Shown here piece by piece: positions 18,239 through 26,562 of a stretch of DNA of 59,862 nucleotides. Origin of the DNA: JADFWK01 sp035527895 (lineage in GTDB: Bacteria > Desulfobacterota > DSM-4660 > Desulfatiglandales > B25-G16); NCBI GenBank assembly GCA_035527895.1, contig DATKZQ010000206.1, forward strand, positions 1 to 59,862. Reading direction: 5' to 3'. How positions within the stretch are numbered: the stretch's first letter is position 1; every line of letters begins with the position of its first letter. The translations under genes were made by a program, and so were the position numbers. The notes beneath the pieces were generated by a model. The model saw nothing but the letters and a program-made list of their open reading frames with translations, had not been told where the DNA came from and did not search any database.

Positions 18239-19885
18239 TTAGGGAATCCCTAACCGCCTCCTGATATCAGCTCTCAGCGCCTCTTTGTCGGCTTTGCCCA
18301 CCTTCGTTAGCGGAATACTCTCAACGAACTCAATTCTTTCGGGAAGCTGCAATACGGATGCTCCTTTCTTTTTCAAAAATGAAATTATCTCCTGAAACGA
18401 AAGTTTTATCCCAGAAGCTGCGTGAATGTAAGCACATATTCTTTCACCTAGTTCTTCATCGGGCATTCCGATCACGGCCACGTCCTTTACTCCAGGGTGT
18501 GAGCTGATCAGATTCTCAATGTCCACTGCGCTAATATTCTCACCACCCCTGATTATAATATCTTTAATTCTGCCCGTTATCTTTATGTTGCCAAACTCAT
18601 CGATTCTTGCCAAATCCCCGGTCTTTAAAAACCCATCTTTTGTGAAGATATCCTGATTCTCCTCCACGGATTTGAAATAGCCCGTAAAAATTCCCGGCCC
18701 CTTGGTCGCAAGCTGGCCTTCTTTATTAGGAGGCAGCATATTTTCATCCCGATCAACGATCTTGTAGTTTTCGTAGGGACAACACTTTTTCCCAACAGTG
18801 TTACACACGATTTCGAAATCGTCGTCCAGGCGCGTCATGGCATTAGAGCCTTCCACCGACCCGAATGCATTGACGAACCTGCAATTCAATCTTTCAACAA
18901 CATCTTTGACGAGGTCGGGTGTACTGGCGGCCCCACCCGCGTAAACCTTCTTGAGAGAGCTCAAGTCATATTGTTTGACCCTTTCAAAATTAATCAGTCT
19001 TATAAGAATCGCAGGCACCGTTGGGATTGCTGTCACCCTCTCCCTTTCAATGACCTTGCAAATATCAGCCGGCTCTGTAGAATCGATCAATACGAACTTG
19101 GCGAAATTGAAGATGGCCCCGCCAACCCCGCATAACATGCCCTGACCATGGGAAACCGGAGCTATCGTCAATACAGTGTCCTCACTGGTGATCTCCCAGG
19201 CCCGAGAATGGTACTCCACGTTACAAAGGAAGCTGTTGTGTGTGCGGGGAACGGCCTTGGGCAGGCCTGTTGTTCCGCCAGTCGGCATGATTTGCGCCAC
19301 CGCCATGGGGTCGGGCCTTCTGCTCTCAAGGTCGGGAAGATCATTCCCCGGCAACCTAGCACCCTCAATGAGCTGTTCCAAGCTGATAAAACCAATGCCT
19401 CCTTTGGCCCTGACTGAGATGATGTGTTCAAGTTGAGGGTTCTCCTTCCGAACTTTTTCTATGATCGGTAAATAGTCCAGCCGCCTGTACCTCTCTGGTA
19501 GTATCCACGCCTTGGGTTTGGTGAGCATAGAAAGGTGGTTGATCTCGAGTTCCGTGTGTCGCGGAAGCAACAAAACGGCAACGGCACCGATTTTTTGCAC
19601 GGCAAAGAAGGCAACGACATATTCATGCCAATTAGGGATCTGGAGGAGCACAAAGTCATGCTTCTGGATGCCGAGCCCCACCAGGCCTATGGCCAGTCTG
19701 TCGACCTTCTCACGGAGTTCTCCATAGGTCAGACGACCGGAATTATCCACCAGACCTACCTTCCCAGGGTATAAGTCGGAGGCCTTGTCCAGCACGTCCC
19801 CCCAGGTCAGCCCAAGCCACCACCTGTATTTGTTGTACAACTGTGCCTTTTCCTTTTTGTAAGCAGGGAACCCTTCTATCGACAT
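18239..19885 (-). CDS. AMP-forming acyl-CoA synthetase (aryl or acyl acid ligase)
   Basis: A 548-residue member of the adenylate-forming superfamily, nearest in motif style to 2,3-dihydroxybenzoate-AMP and aryl-CoA ligases. It activates a carboxylic acid to acyl-AMP and then the CoA thioester. Visible motifs: P-loop-like TGGTTGLPKAVPRTH, the NAFGSVEG region, TGDLARIDEFGNIKITGR, IIRGGENIS, and the catalytic Lys near the end in PLTKVGKADKEAL. About half the residues match the ligase at 56804-58453, so they are paralogues. The ATG at 19885 has GGGGAT upstream. It is followed by the OYE relic and OYE-GltD gene, suggesting CoA activation before reduction of a C=C bond. The acid substrate is unknown. 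Confidence 0.9.
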   Translation of the reverse strand: MSIEGFPAYKKEKAQLYNKYRWWLGLTWGDVLDKASDLYPGKVGLVDNSGRLTYGELREKVDRLAIGLVGLGIQKHDFVLLQIPNWHEYVVAFFAVQKIGAVAVLLLPRHTELEINHLSMLTKPKAWILPERYRRLDYLPIIEKVRKENPQLEHIISVRAKGGIGFISLEQLIEGARLPGNDLPDLESRRPDPMAVAQIMPTGGTTGLPKAVPRTHNSFLCNVEYHSRAWEITSEDTVLTIAPVSHGQGMLCGVGGAIFNFAKFVLIDSTEPADICKVIERERVTAIPTVPAILIRLINFERVKQYDLSSLKKVYAGGAASTPDLVKDVVERLNCRFVNAFGSVEGSNAMTRLDDDFEIVCNTVGKKCCPYENYKIVDRDENMLPPNKEGQLATKGPGIFTGYFKSVEENQDIFTKDGFLKTGDLARIDEFGNIKITGRIKDIIIRGGENISAVDIENLISSHPGVKDVAVIGMPDEELGERICAYIHAASGIKLSFQEIISFLKKKGASVLQLPERIEFVESIPLTKVGKADKEALRADIRRRLGIP

Positions 19886-20049
19886 GATTATTATCCCCGT
19901 TGTTAGCTTGTCAATCCCGAAAAACAGGTTAATTATTTGAAATTATTGTAAAAAGATCACTCATTTACCGGTAACAATTTCGTGAAAATGATATCGTAAG
20001 CCTCTAAACCTCCCAAAAGATGTTACAGCTCAATCTGTTACCGTAATGT

Positions 20050-20770
20050 TTGGAAGACCTAGTCAGCCAAGGACATTCCTTTTGCAACCTTTCGAAGCGG
20101 ATCCCTTGGGGTGAAAACGAGGAGCATTTTTCGGATCTATACCACTATAGTAGAGGGCCGGCAAAACCGATCCGACGCATGGTGTCGTTGCTCATTTTGA
20201 AACAGCTTTACAATTTATCCGACCAATCGATAGTAAAACGGTGAGTTGAAAACTCGTATTACCAGTTTTTGGCAGGGAGAGGATATTTCAATGTGAATTT
20301 CCGTGCCACCACACTGACCTCGTGTATTTTCGAAAACGGATCAGCAAGGAGGGTGTACCAGGGATATTGAAGGTACCCAGCAACCTTCATGGGAAACAGG
20401 CAAAAGGACGAGAAGTCCTGCCTGGTGGATACCACGGTTCAAGAGAAAAACATCACCTTTCCAACCGATACCAAACCATATAGCCCGGTGATTGAGCGGG
20501 GTGTAGGCATTACCAGTAAGGGCAGGATTGCACTGAAGCGAACCTTCGATAGGGCCACCAAGAAGTTGATGGTGGCCCAGCGGTTTCGCACTCACCCAAA
20601 GAACTGCAAGAGAGCCTTTGCAGCGCAAAGGAAACTAACAAGGATTGCAGGGAGACTGCTTACAGAGCTTGAGAGAAAGCTCCCCCCAGCTTCTTGGCTA
20701 TTTGGGTTTCATTTTTTGGCATGCAAATCCCAGCTAAACAAATCAATATTTATCGCAATCGTAATCTGAA
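20050..20770 (+). pseudogene. Decayed IS5-family-like transposase
   Basis: Three pieces of one transposase survive in different frames: 20050-20244 (FSDLYHYSRGPAKPIRRMV, then LLILKQLYNLSDQS), about 20305-20350 (TDLVYFRKRISKEGV) and 20389-20690 (VDTTVQEKNITFPTDTK ... AQRFRTHPKNCKRAFAAQRK ... GRLLTELERKLPP). These match the N-terminal half of IS5/IS1182-type DDE transposases. The catalytic C-terminal half is missing, and frameshifts and deletions separate the pieces. Terminal inverted repeats were not found. It is inserted between the acyl-CoA ligase and Liv system 1. Confidence 0.8.
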
Positions 20771-20902
20771 ACCAAGACCCCCGTTTTTCATGGTCGGCTT
20801 ATACACCGCATGCCTCTTCCTCATTCTGGGGGATAGGAAAAGCGATTTCTAAAAGCTCAAAAGGTTAAAGAGTCGTTCTGAAGACGTCCTCCCTTGCGTT
20901 CA

Positions 20903-20923
20903 TCCCCCTCCAAAGGAGGGGGA
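20903..20923. terminator. Perfect 9-bp GC-rich hairpin 3' of livK1
   Basis: A 9-3-9 inverted repeat (TCCCCCTCC, loop AAA, GGAGGGGGA) lies 27 bp beyond the stop of the minus-strand substrate-binding gene. A T-run (ATTTTGT) follows on the plus strand only, so on the minus strand it would be an mRNA-stabilising hairpin or factor-assisted terminator. Similar hairpins occur as dispersed repeats. Confidence 0.45.
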
Positions 20924-20949
20924 ATTTTGTGGGTTTCTTGCAGTGTAAC

Positions 20950-22179
20950 CTATTTCTCACCCCACGGTGGCGCAAGGAGCACCGGTCCTACAGCATTCTC
21001 TAGCGGGTATACCAATATTTGCTTACCATTCTGCCATTGACGCCAACCCTCTTTAAGGATTGCCTTCCCCTCCTTGTCAAACTTCATATGGCCTCTAATG
21101 GTTGCTATGTCGGTTGCGGCTAGGGCATTTCTAATTTGGTTCCTGTCCAGTGTGCCTGACCTCTTGATAGCATCAGCTAGTACCTGTACCGCCATATAGC
21201 CCGCACCTACTGGTAGGCCAATAAATGTAGCAGCGGGGTGCATAGCGTAGTAGTCTTTAACCATCTTCTTATTCCCAGGGAAGTCATATGCCTCATCCCA
21301 GGTGCCGCTGGAAAGGATATAGTTGGCATCTTCGCCCAAAACATCCCAATACCCTCCAAGGTCTGGTCCTCTCTGAGAACAGTGGAGTTGCGGGCGCCAA
21401 TCAAGCTCTTTCATCTGCTTGGGCACAGTTAGGGATTGTGGTGGAATGTAAGTAGTATACACTATCTCAGCTCCAGCTTTCTTAGCATCCAATATTAGAG
21501 GAGAAAAGTCCTTGGTGCCTGGGGAGTATTTCTTATACGACACTATCTTAATGTTGTGCTTGGGACAAAGCTCACGTACAGCTTTTCCAGTCTCTAGTCC
21601 CCAGTCGGTCTGTAGCTCCCAGTAAGCGAGCTTTGTTGGTCGCTTATCCTTGGGGACAGACTCTATAATACCTATCAGTGATTCAGTATCCAAATAGCCA
21701 TTATCCCAAGCCCTAAATACATACTTGTAACCCTGCTCGAATGGAGCATCAACGGCGATCGTCACCCCTACCCAGGGAACCTTGTTTTTCTCTGCAACAG
21801 CCAACTGAGGAACATTCATACCGCTGGCGAAACCACCAAGATAAGCAACCACTTTGTCTATAGAATTTAGTTTTTCCATCCGGCTTACGGTCTTAGTTGT
21901 GTCTGACTCATCATTATCTATTATGAGGTTTATGGGAACTTTCTTGCCTAGTGCCTTAACATATATGCCCCCATCATCATTAATATGCTTCACGGCTAAA
22001 TCATAGCCAGACTTAAGATCTTTGCCGCCTGCAGCGAAGTTCCCGGTAAGAGACACCGCTGCCCCAATCTTGATTTCATCCTCGGCAACAGCTGACATAG
22101 CCGTGAAACACAAGCAAGTGATCGCCAATACGATAATAGTCTTTGTCAGACTTCGTGAAAAGAATTCCCTGAATAACAT
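20950..22179 (-). CDS. Liv-type ABC transporter substrate-binding protein (system 1)
   Basis: A 409-residue periplasmic binding protein with a signal peptide (KTIIVLAITCLCFTAMSAVA). After cleavage comes DEIKIGAAVSLTGNFAAGGKD, the hallmark start of the type I periplasmic binding fold used by branched-chain amino acid and aromatic-acid Liv systems. It captures solute for the LivH/LivM permeases. AGGAGG lies before the ATG at 22179. It is the last gene of the order G-F-H-M-K, separated from livM by about 325 bp that contain a possible own promoter. The ligand cannot be read from the sequence; next to CoA ligases and aromatic genes, an organic or aromatic acid is more likely than an amino acid. 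Confidence 0.9.
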   Translation of the reverse strand: MLFREFFSRSLTKTIIVLAITCLCFTAMSAVAEDEIKIGAAVSLTGNFAAGGKDLKSGYDLAVKHINDDGGIYVKALGKKVPINLIIDNDESDTTKTVSRMEKLNSIDKVVAYLGGFASGMNVPQLAVAEKNKVPWVGVTIAVDAPFEQGYKYVFRAWDNGYLDTESLIGIIESVPKDKRPTKLAYWELQTDWGLETGKAVRELCPKHNIKIVSYKKYSPGTKDFSPLILDAKKAGAEIVYTTYIPPQSLTVPKQMKELDWRPQLHCSQRGPDLGGYWDVLGEDANYILSSGTWDEAYDFPGNKKMVKDYYAMHPAATFIGLPVGAGYMAVQVLADAIKRSGTLDRNQIRNALAATDIATIRGHMKFDKEGKAILKEGWRQWQNGKQILVYPLENAVGPVLLAPPWGEK

Positions 22180-22280
22180 AATAACCTCCTTGCTAAAATG
22201 TTAAGATTTTGTAATTGCTTACTAACATTTCGAATTGGACTCACCTCCTTTACCCCTTGATATTTTCATCAGCTAAAACT

Positions 22281-22298
22281 TGGTATGAGACAATTATA
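22281..22298 (-). promoter_or_regulatory. Candidate -10 box and operator half-site upstream of livK1
   Basis: Minus-strand TATAAT at 22293-22298 is followed after 5 bp by CATACCA (22281-22287). CATACCA is exactly the right half-site of the palindrome upstream of the GntR gene (TGGTCATACCA) and lies at nearly the same distance from its -10 box. No good -35 was seen, and the left half-site is poor. Confidence 0.3.
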
Positions 22299-22504
22299 AG
22301 GCGGTTGAAACTTTATCCGGTCTATATCCCTTAACAGCTGTACGTTAGCTAATTTTGAGATTCAACATTTGTCGCATTAATGTCAAGTGTTTTGTGGAAA
22401 TTCTGGATAGTCGATAAATCGAAAAGGGATTTGACGGTGTTAACGCCAATGCCTCCTCAGGTTTCTCATCTAAACCCCGAGCAGCCAAGTCGTAGCCGGA
22501 TATT

Positions 22505-23467
22505 TTACTTCTCATCCTGGCTGCTCTCCTGTCCAACAGGTTTATGTAATAGCCTGCGAAATTTTCCAGCAAGCGAAATTAGCCCCCCAGGTAAAAAAAG
22601 TACTACGAGAATAAAGACGACGCCAAATATGAGGACGCTGATTTCACCAAAAGTAAGTGCAAATGTTTCTTTAAGGGCAACAAATAATATCGAGCCCAGA
22701 ATAGGCCCGGCAATTGTGGCAACACCTCCAACAAAGGTTATAAGGAGCGGCTCAAAACACCAGAGTAGGTCAAATGGAACGTAGTAGTAATAGCTAATAT
22801 AATAGAAGGCAAAGAACCCACCACCCAAGCCGGTAAAGAAACTACTGAGAGCAAATGCAACAACTTTGAGCTTGAATGTATTCACGCCTATCGCCTCGGC
22901 AGCTTCTTCATCGTCCCTTGTGGTCATCATTCCCAGCCCCAACTTTGAATTAACCACCAGATACGTCACGAGCGTTACTGTAAAAGCAAGGGATAGAGCG
23001 AGATAATACCGAGGCAGGAGCCTATAGTTAGCAACATACTCACCAGGAGCAATGGCAACACCTGGGAAGATGTTACCAATAACGATTCTGGCTATTATCG
23101 CTAGGGCAAAGGTGCCGATGGCGAAGTAATGGCCTCGCAGGCGGAGAGAGGGAAGTCCGATTACACCAGCTAGAAACAAAGCCGCAATACCTCCAGCAGG
23201 GAAGGCTACATAGAACGGGAAACCGATTACCCAGGTTAGACGCGTTGCTAGGGCGCCTATGCCAAAAAACGCTGCCTGGCCAACGTTTAACTGGCCGGTA
23301 TAGCCGCCTAAAATGTTCCACGCCTGAGCGATCGTTATGTAAAGGAAGAGCAGCGATAGTACATTAACAAGATAGTGTGCCCTCATCACCATAGGCATGA
23401 ATATCAGAAGGGCGGCTATGCCTCCAGCTACTGACAATTTTTTCCAAACAGCATCAGTCGGTATCAT
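22505..23467 (-). CDS. livM: Liv-type ABC permease LivM (system 1)
   Basis: A 320-residue inner-membrane permease with about nine hydrophobic spans. The family signature is present: GGYTGQLNVGQAAFFGIGA near residues 55-75, LRLRGHYFAIGTFA, and the C-terminal FLPGGLISL. It pairs with LivH to form the channel. The 4-bp overlap with livH upstream (23464-23467) implies translational coupling. The C-terminal tail is charged and cytoplasmic. Confidence 0.92.
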   Translation of the reverse strand: MIPTDAVWKKLSVAGGIAALLIFMPMVMRAHYLVNVLSLLFLYITIAQAWNILGGYTGQLNVGQAAFFGIGALATRLTWVIGFPFYVAFPAGGIAALFLAGVIGLPSLRLRGHYFAIGTFALAIIARIVIGNIFPGVAIAPGEYVANYRLLPRYYLALSLAFTVTLVTYLVVNSKLGLGMMTTRDDEEAAEAIGVNTFKLKVVAFALSSFFTGLGGGFFAFYYISYYYYVPFDLLWCFEPLLITFVGGVATIAGPILGSILFVALKETFALTFGEISVLIFGVVFILVVLFLPGGLISLAGKFRRLLHKPVGQESSQDEK

Positions 23468-24339
23468 AGTGCTGCCCTTCCTCTAAATAGTCCCTGTGGC
23501 CGCAGCATCAATACAAGCACAAACATTACTAGACCAGCCACTCCGGTGTAAGGAACACCAGCGAGGTAGACGCTAATTGCCTCGACTACCCCGAGCAATA
23601 ACCCAGCGGGAAGTATTGCATTAATATTCCCTACCCCCGCCAGGATAACCAATATCAGACCGTAATTAGTCCAGTCCATTCCAATGGAAGGACTAACAAC
23701 ATGCATACTAATCACAGCCCCAGCAATACCGGCAGTAGCTACAGCGAAAGCAAAGGAGAAGAGATAGGTGCGAGCAACATCAATGCCCATTAACTTAGCA
23801 GCCTCCCAGTCCTGAGCTGTGGCTCTAATTGCTTTACCAAAATAGGTCTTGCTAAGAAACAAATGCAGGGCCAAGGTAATTACAATTGCTAAGGCTATTG
23901 TTGCTAGCCCAATGTAGGGTAGACGAAGACCGCCAATGTCAATTACCATTCCAGAATAAAACGGGGTTGTACACCTCTCATCGGCTGTCCATAGTACAGT
24001 AGCCATGTTAGTGAATACCATTATTAAACCAAATGTGACCAAGATAGAATTTTTCAGCCTATCTAATATAATGAACTTTGACAAGTGTGAAAATACTGCT
24101 ACATATAGCAGTGCCCCGGCCGTAAACATAACAACCATCATCAGAGGGATAGAGAGAAAGGGATCAACATTCCAAATCTTGAATAGCCAGAATGACCCAT
24201 ATGCCGCCAACATTATTAAATCTCCGTGGGCAACATTCAGATATCCCATAATTCCAAACGCTAGGGCTAGACCTAGCGCCACCAGTCCATATAATGCCCC
24301 GTTAATCAGACCGTATATGATAAATTGTGCAACATCCAT
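23464..24339 (-). CDS. livH: Liv-type ABC permease LivH (system 1)
   Basis: A 291-residue inner-membrane permease. INGALYGLVALGLALAFGIMGYLNVAHGDLIMLAAY at the N-terminus is the LivH signature, with about eight spans and a terminal LRPQGLFRGR. It overlaps livF upstream by one base and livM downstream by four, so livF-livH-livM is a tight operon. Partner of LivM in the transmembrane pore. Confidence 0.93.
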   Translation of the reverse strand: MDVAQFIIYGLINGALYGLVALGLALAFGIMGYLNVAHGDLIMLAAYGSFWLFKIWNVDPFLSIPLMMVVMFTAGALLYVAVFSHLSKFIILDRLKNSILVTFGLIMVFTNMATVLWTADERCTTPFYSGMVIDIGGLRLPYIGLATIALAIVITLALHLFLSKTYFGKAIRATAQDWEAAKLMGIDVARTYLFSFAFAVATAGIAGAVISMHVVSPSIGMDWTNYGLILVILAGVGNINAILPAGLLLGVVEAISVYLAGVPYTGVAGLVMFVLVLMLRPQGLFRGRAAL

Positions 24340-25070
24340 TACTCAGCTTCTCCTGACGCAGGGGTAATGCCCAAATAGGCATGCTTAACTTCCCCGCTTT
24401 CCAAAAGAGCCTTTGCATCCCCTTGACCTACAATACGACCATTCTCTATTATATAGGCCCTGTTGGCTAGCTCTAGTATCACACTAACATTTTGCTCTAC
24501 AGCGAGAATAGTAATCCTTCTTGAATCACTTATGCGTTTGATTACACCATATATCGTTTCCACGAGCACTGGTGATAGCCCTAATGAAATCTCATCAAGC
24601 AATAGAAGCTTCGGATGAGCCATTAATGCCCTGGCTATTGCTAACATCTGCTGTTCTCCTCCACTCAGTGTTCTTGCTGGTTGACCGGTTCTCTCTTTCA
24701 GAATCGGGAAGATCTCGTAAACCCAGTTGAGGGTCTCGTCCTTGGCTCGCCTCGAGCGGCCAAGATACGCACCTAGCTCCAGGTTCTCAAGAACACTCAT
24801 GTCAGGAAATAGCCGTCTGCCCTCAGGAACCATGCAAATACCAATCTCTACTATCTTCTGCGCAGGCTGCTTTTCTAACCTTATTCCATCGTAATTGATG
24901 GTGCCTTTTCTAGGCTTAATTAAGCCTGATACTGACTTTAGCACTGTACTTTTCCCAGCGCCATTGGAACCAATGAGCGCCACTATCTCCTTATCTTCAA
25001 CCTTGAGTGATATCTGCCACAGCGCCTGAACGTCTCCATAGCTTACGTCAATCTTATCTATCTCAAGCAT
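24339..25070 (-). CDS. livF: Liv-type ABC ATPase LivF (system 1)
   Basis: A 243-residue ATPase with Walker A GSNGAGKST, the signature LSGGEQQMLAIARALM, Walker B LLLLDEISLGLSP and the switch His in ILAVEQN-type context. IGICMVPEGRRLFPDMSVLEN is the LivF-specific Q-loop region. It powers the LivHM pore with LivG. The gene overlaps livG upstream by 8 bp. GGGGGCGG precedes the ATG. Confidence 0.94.
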   Translation of the reverse strand: MLEIDKIDVSYGDVQALWQISLKVEDKEIVALIGSNGAGKSTVLKSVSGLIKPRKGTINYDGIRLEKQPAQKIVEIGICMVPEGRRLFPDMSVLENLELGAYLGRSRRAKDETLNWVYEIFPILKERTGQPARTLSGGEQQMLAIARALMAHPKLLLLDEISLGLSPVLVETIYGVIKRISDSRRITILAVEQNVSVILELANRAYIIENGRIVGQGDAKALLESGEVKHAYLGITPASGEAE

Positions 25071-25806
25071 ACCGCCCCCCCAAATATGCAGCGATTACTT
25101 CTTTATTGCTGACTATATGTTGAGGTTTGCCTTCGGCTATCTTCTCACCTGCATTGATTACTACAATCCTATCCGACATTCCCAGTACAACCTGCATCAC
25201 ATGCTCAACTAACATTAGGGTTATGCCGGAAGCTCTTATTTCTTTCATCAAGCGCATGGCATCTTGGGTCTCAGCAGGATTTAAACCAGCCATTGCTTCA
25301 TCGAGAAGCAGCAAGTCAGGTTTTGTCGCTAGTGCCCGAGTAATCTCCAGCCTCTTTCGATCAGCAAGACCAAGCTGGCTAGCAACCACCGAACGTTTGC
25401 TGCCTAAGCCAGTGAACTCTAACAGTTCCTCAGCTTGTGACTTTGCTTGCCTCATGCCTTGCGCTGACCTTCGACCATAGGCTCTGCCTGCCATTACATT
25501 TTGCAAAACCGTCATCCGAGCAAAGGGTTTCACCAACTGGAACGTTCTCGCTATTCCAGCTTTACATATCTGATGAGGCTTAATTCCCGTGATATCATTG
25601 CCCTTAAACTTTACCTTACCGTCATCAGGCTTCAGGAGTCCGGTTATCAGATTAAATACTGTCGTCTTTCCCGACCCGTTTGGTCCGATAACTCCTAATA
25701 TTTCCCCTCCATAGACCTTAAGATTCAGATTGTTAACAGCCATCAAACCGCCAAAGGACTTATATAAGCCCTCCACTTCAAGTATTGATTTTTCAGTCTG
25801 ATCCAT
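25063..25806 (-). CDS. livG: Liv-type ABC ATPase LivG (system 1)
   Basis: A 247-residue ATPase: GPNGSGKTT Walker A, the LivG-type GIARTFQLVKPFARMTVLQNVMAGRAYG Q-loop stretch, LLLDEAMAGLNPAE Walker B, and MLVEHVMQVVLGMSDRI as the switch region. The usual LSGGQ signature reads SQLGLADRKRLE, a variant often seen in LivG. The ATG at 25806 is preferred because GAAAGGG precedes it and it begins the domain; an upstream start would add an unrelated tail. It appears to be the first gene of the G-F-H-M-K operon. Confidence 0.93.
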   Translation of the reverse strand: MDQTEKSILEVEGLYKSFGGLMAVNNLNLKVYGGEILGVIGPNGSGKTTVFNLITGLLKPDDGKVKFKGNDITGIKPHQICKAGIARTFQLVKPFARMTVLQNVMAGRAYGRRSAQGMRQAKSQAEELLEFTGLGSKRSVVASQLGLADRKRLEITRALATKPDLLLLDEAMAGLNPAETQDAMRLMKEIRASGITLMLVEHVMQVVLGMSDRIVVINAGEKIAEGKPQHIVSNKEVIAAYLGGRYA

Positions 25807-25850
25807 AGCCCTTTCGCTCGTGATATGACCAAATAAGAGTAGGCACAGAG

Positions 25851-26003
25851 TTAAGCCACCTTTGGCATGATAAAATCCTTTTCGCATGGACTGGAATAGA
25901 TTCCCAAATGCCGCTCAGTCTCCAATATTTTGGACTCCTGTTCTGTAATAAACCGGATCGGGTCCATCTTAAATTGCCTCAAATATCCCTTTATTTCCTT
26001 CAT
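25851..26003 (-). CDS. Possible 50-residue small protein or gene relic upstream of livG1
   Basis: A short frame beginning MKEIKGYLRQFKMDPIRFIT and ending CEKDFIMPKVA has balanced composition and amphipathic helix character, unlike the shadow frames around it. No good Shine-Dalgarno sequence precedes the ATG at 26003, and I recognise no family. Because the 300 bp upstream hold relics of two other genes, it may be the start of a third truncated gene. Confidence 0.25.
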   Translation of the reverse strand: MKEIKGYLRQFKMDPIRFITEQESKILETERHLGIYSSPCEKDFIMPKVA

Positions 26004-26137
26004 GTGTCGCCAACAAAAACCTCTGTTTCAAATTAACACGCCTTTCGAGGTTTCTAGTAGGCCTATAGCGCTGCAGCACCTTGGTTTTGCTTGGCAGGGC
26101 CTATCTGTGGTTACATATCACAGGAATACTTTGCTTG

Positions 26138-26191
26138 CTACTGATACTCATAGAACCCCTTGCCTGTTTTTCTCCCCAGCCCCAAAAATCC
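26138..26191 (-). pseudogene. 3' tail of a 3-hydroxyacyl-CoA dehydrogenase gene
   Basis: Reading the minus strand from 26191 gives GFLGLGRKTGKGFYEYQ and a stop. This is the conserved C-terminus of 3-hydroxybutyryl-CoA dehydrogenases; the intact gene at 55607-56458 ends WLGRKTGKGFYEYT. Only about 17 codons remain. The upstream side is replaced by the truncated livG relic, so this is a deletion junction. Confidence 0.8.
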
Positions 26192-26196
26192 AGTAC

Positions 26197-26562
26197 TTAA
26201 TTAGCTTTTGCTCTTGCATGTTTTATGCTTTCAGAAGGTTCCCTGCCATATGATCTTCCAGTCATGACATTTTCTAAGGCAGTGATCTGTGGAAATGGTT
26301 TTACCAACTGAAATGTTCTTGAGATGCCGGCCTTACATATAGAAAATGGCTTCTTGTTGGTAATATCTAGTCCTGAAAATTTCAGGCTGCCTTTGTCGGG
26401 CTTTAGGAAACCTGTGATCAAATTGAATAACGTTGTTTTCCCCGAGCCGTTTGGGCCTATGATGCCTAGCACCTCTCCCTGGCCAAGCGAGAACGATAAA
26501 TCTTCGATTACAATTAAACCACCAAACGATTTGGATAAGTCCTCAGTCTTCAAAAAAATCAT
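26197..26562 (-). pseudogene. Truncated LivG-type ATPase
   Basis: Codons 1-121 encode the N-terminal half of a LivG ATPase: KSFGGLIVIEDLSFSLGQGE, Walker A GPNGSGKTT, and GISRTFQLVKPFPQITALENVMTG. It then stops at KHARAKAN, before the signature, Walker B and switch regions. The frame aligns with intact livG (25063-25806) up to that point. A few bases beyond the stop begins the dehydrogenase tail at 26191. It cannot make a working ATPase. The Shine-Dalgarno sequence is weak. Confidence 0.88.

Noticed and set aside
15299..19885. Calling the OYE and ligase genes a bile-acid (bai) operon
   Set aside because: Family resemblance to BaiB and BaiCD/BaiH exists, but no BaiE, BaiF or BaiA-type genes are present and the context is aromatic-acid catabolism.
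19965..19974. TTACCGGTAA palindrome near the decayed transposase
   Set aside because: Only 10 bp, with no matching copy found at the other side, so it cannot be called an insertion-sequence end.
22345..22572. 75-codon minus-strand frame overlapping the end of livM1
   Set aside because: Overlaps livM in another frame, with no recognisable domain; it is probably just untranslated sequence before livK1.
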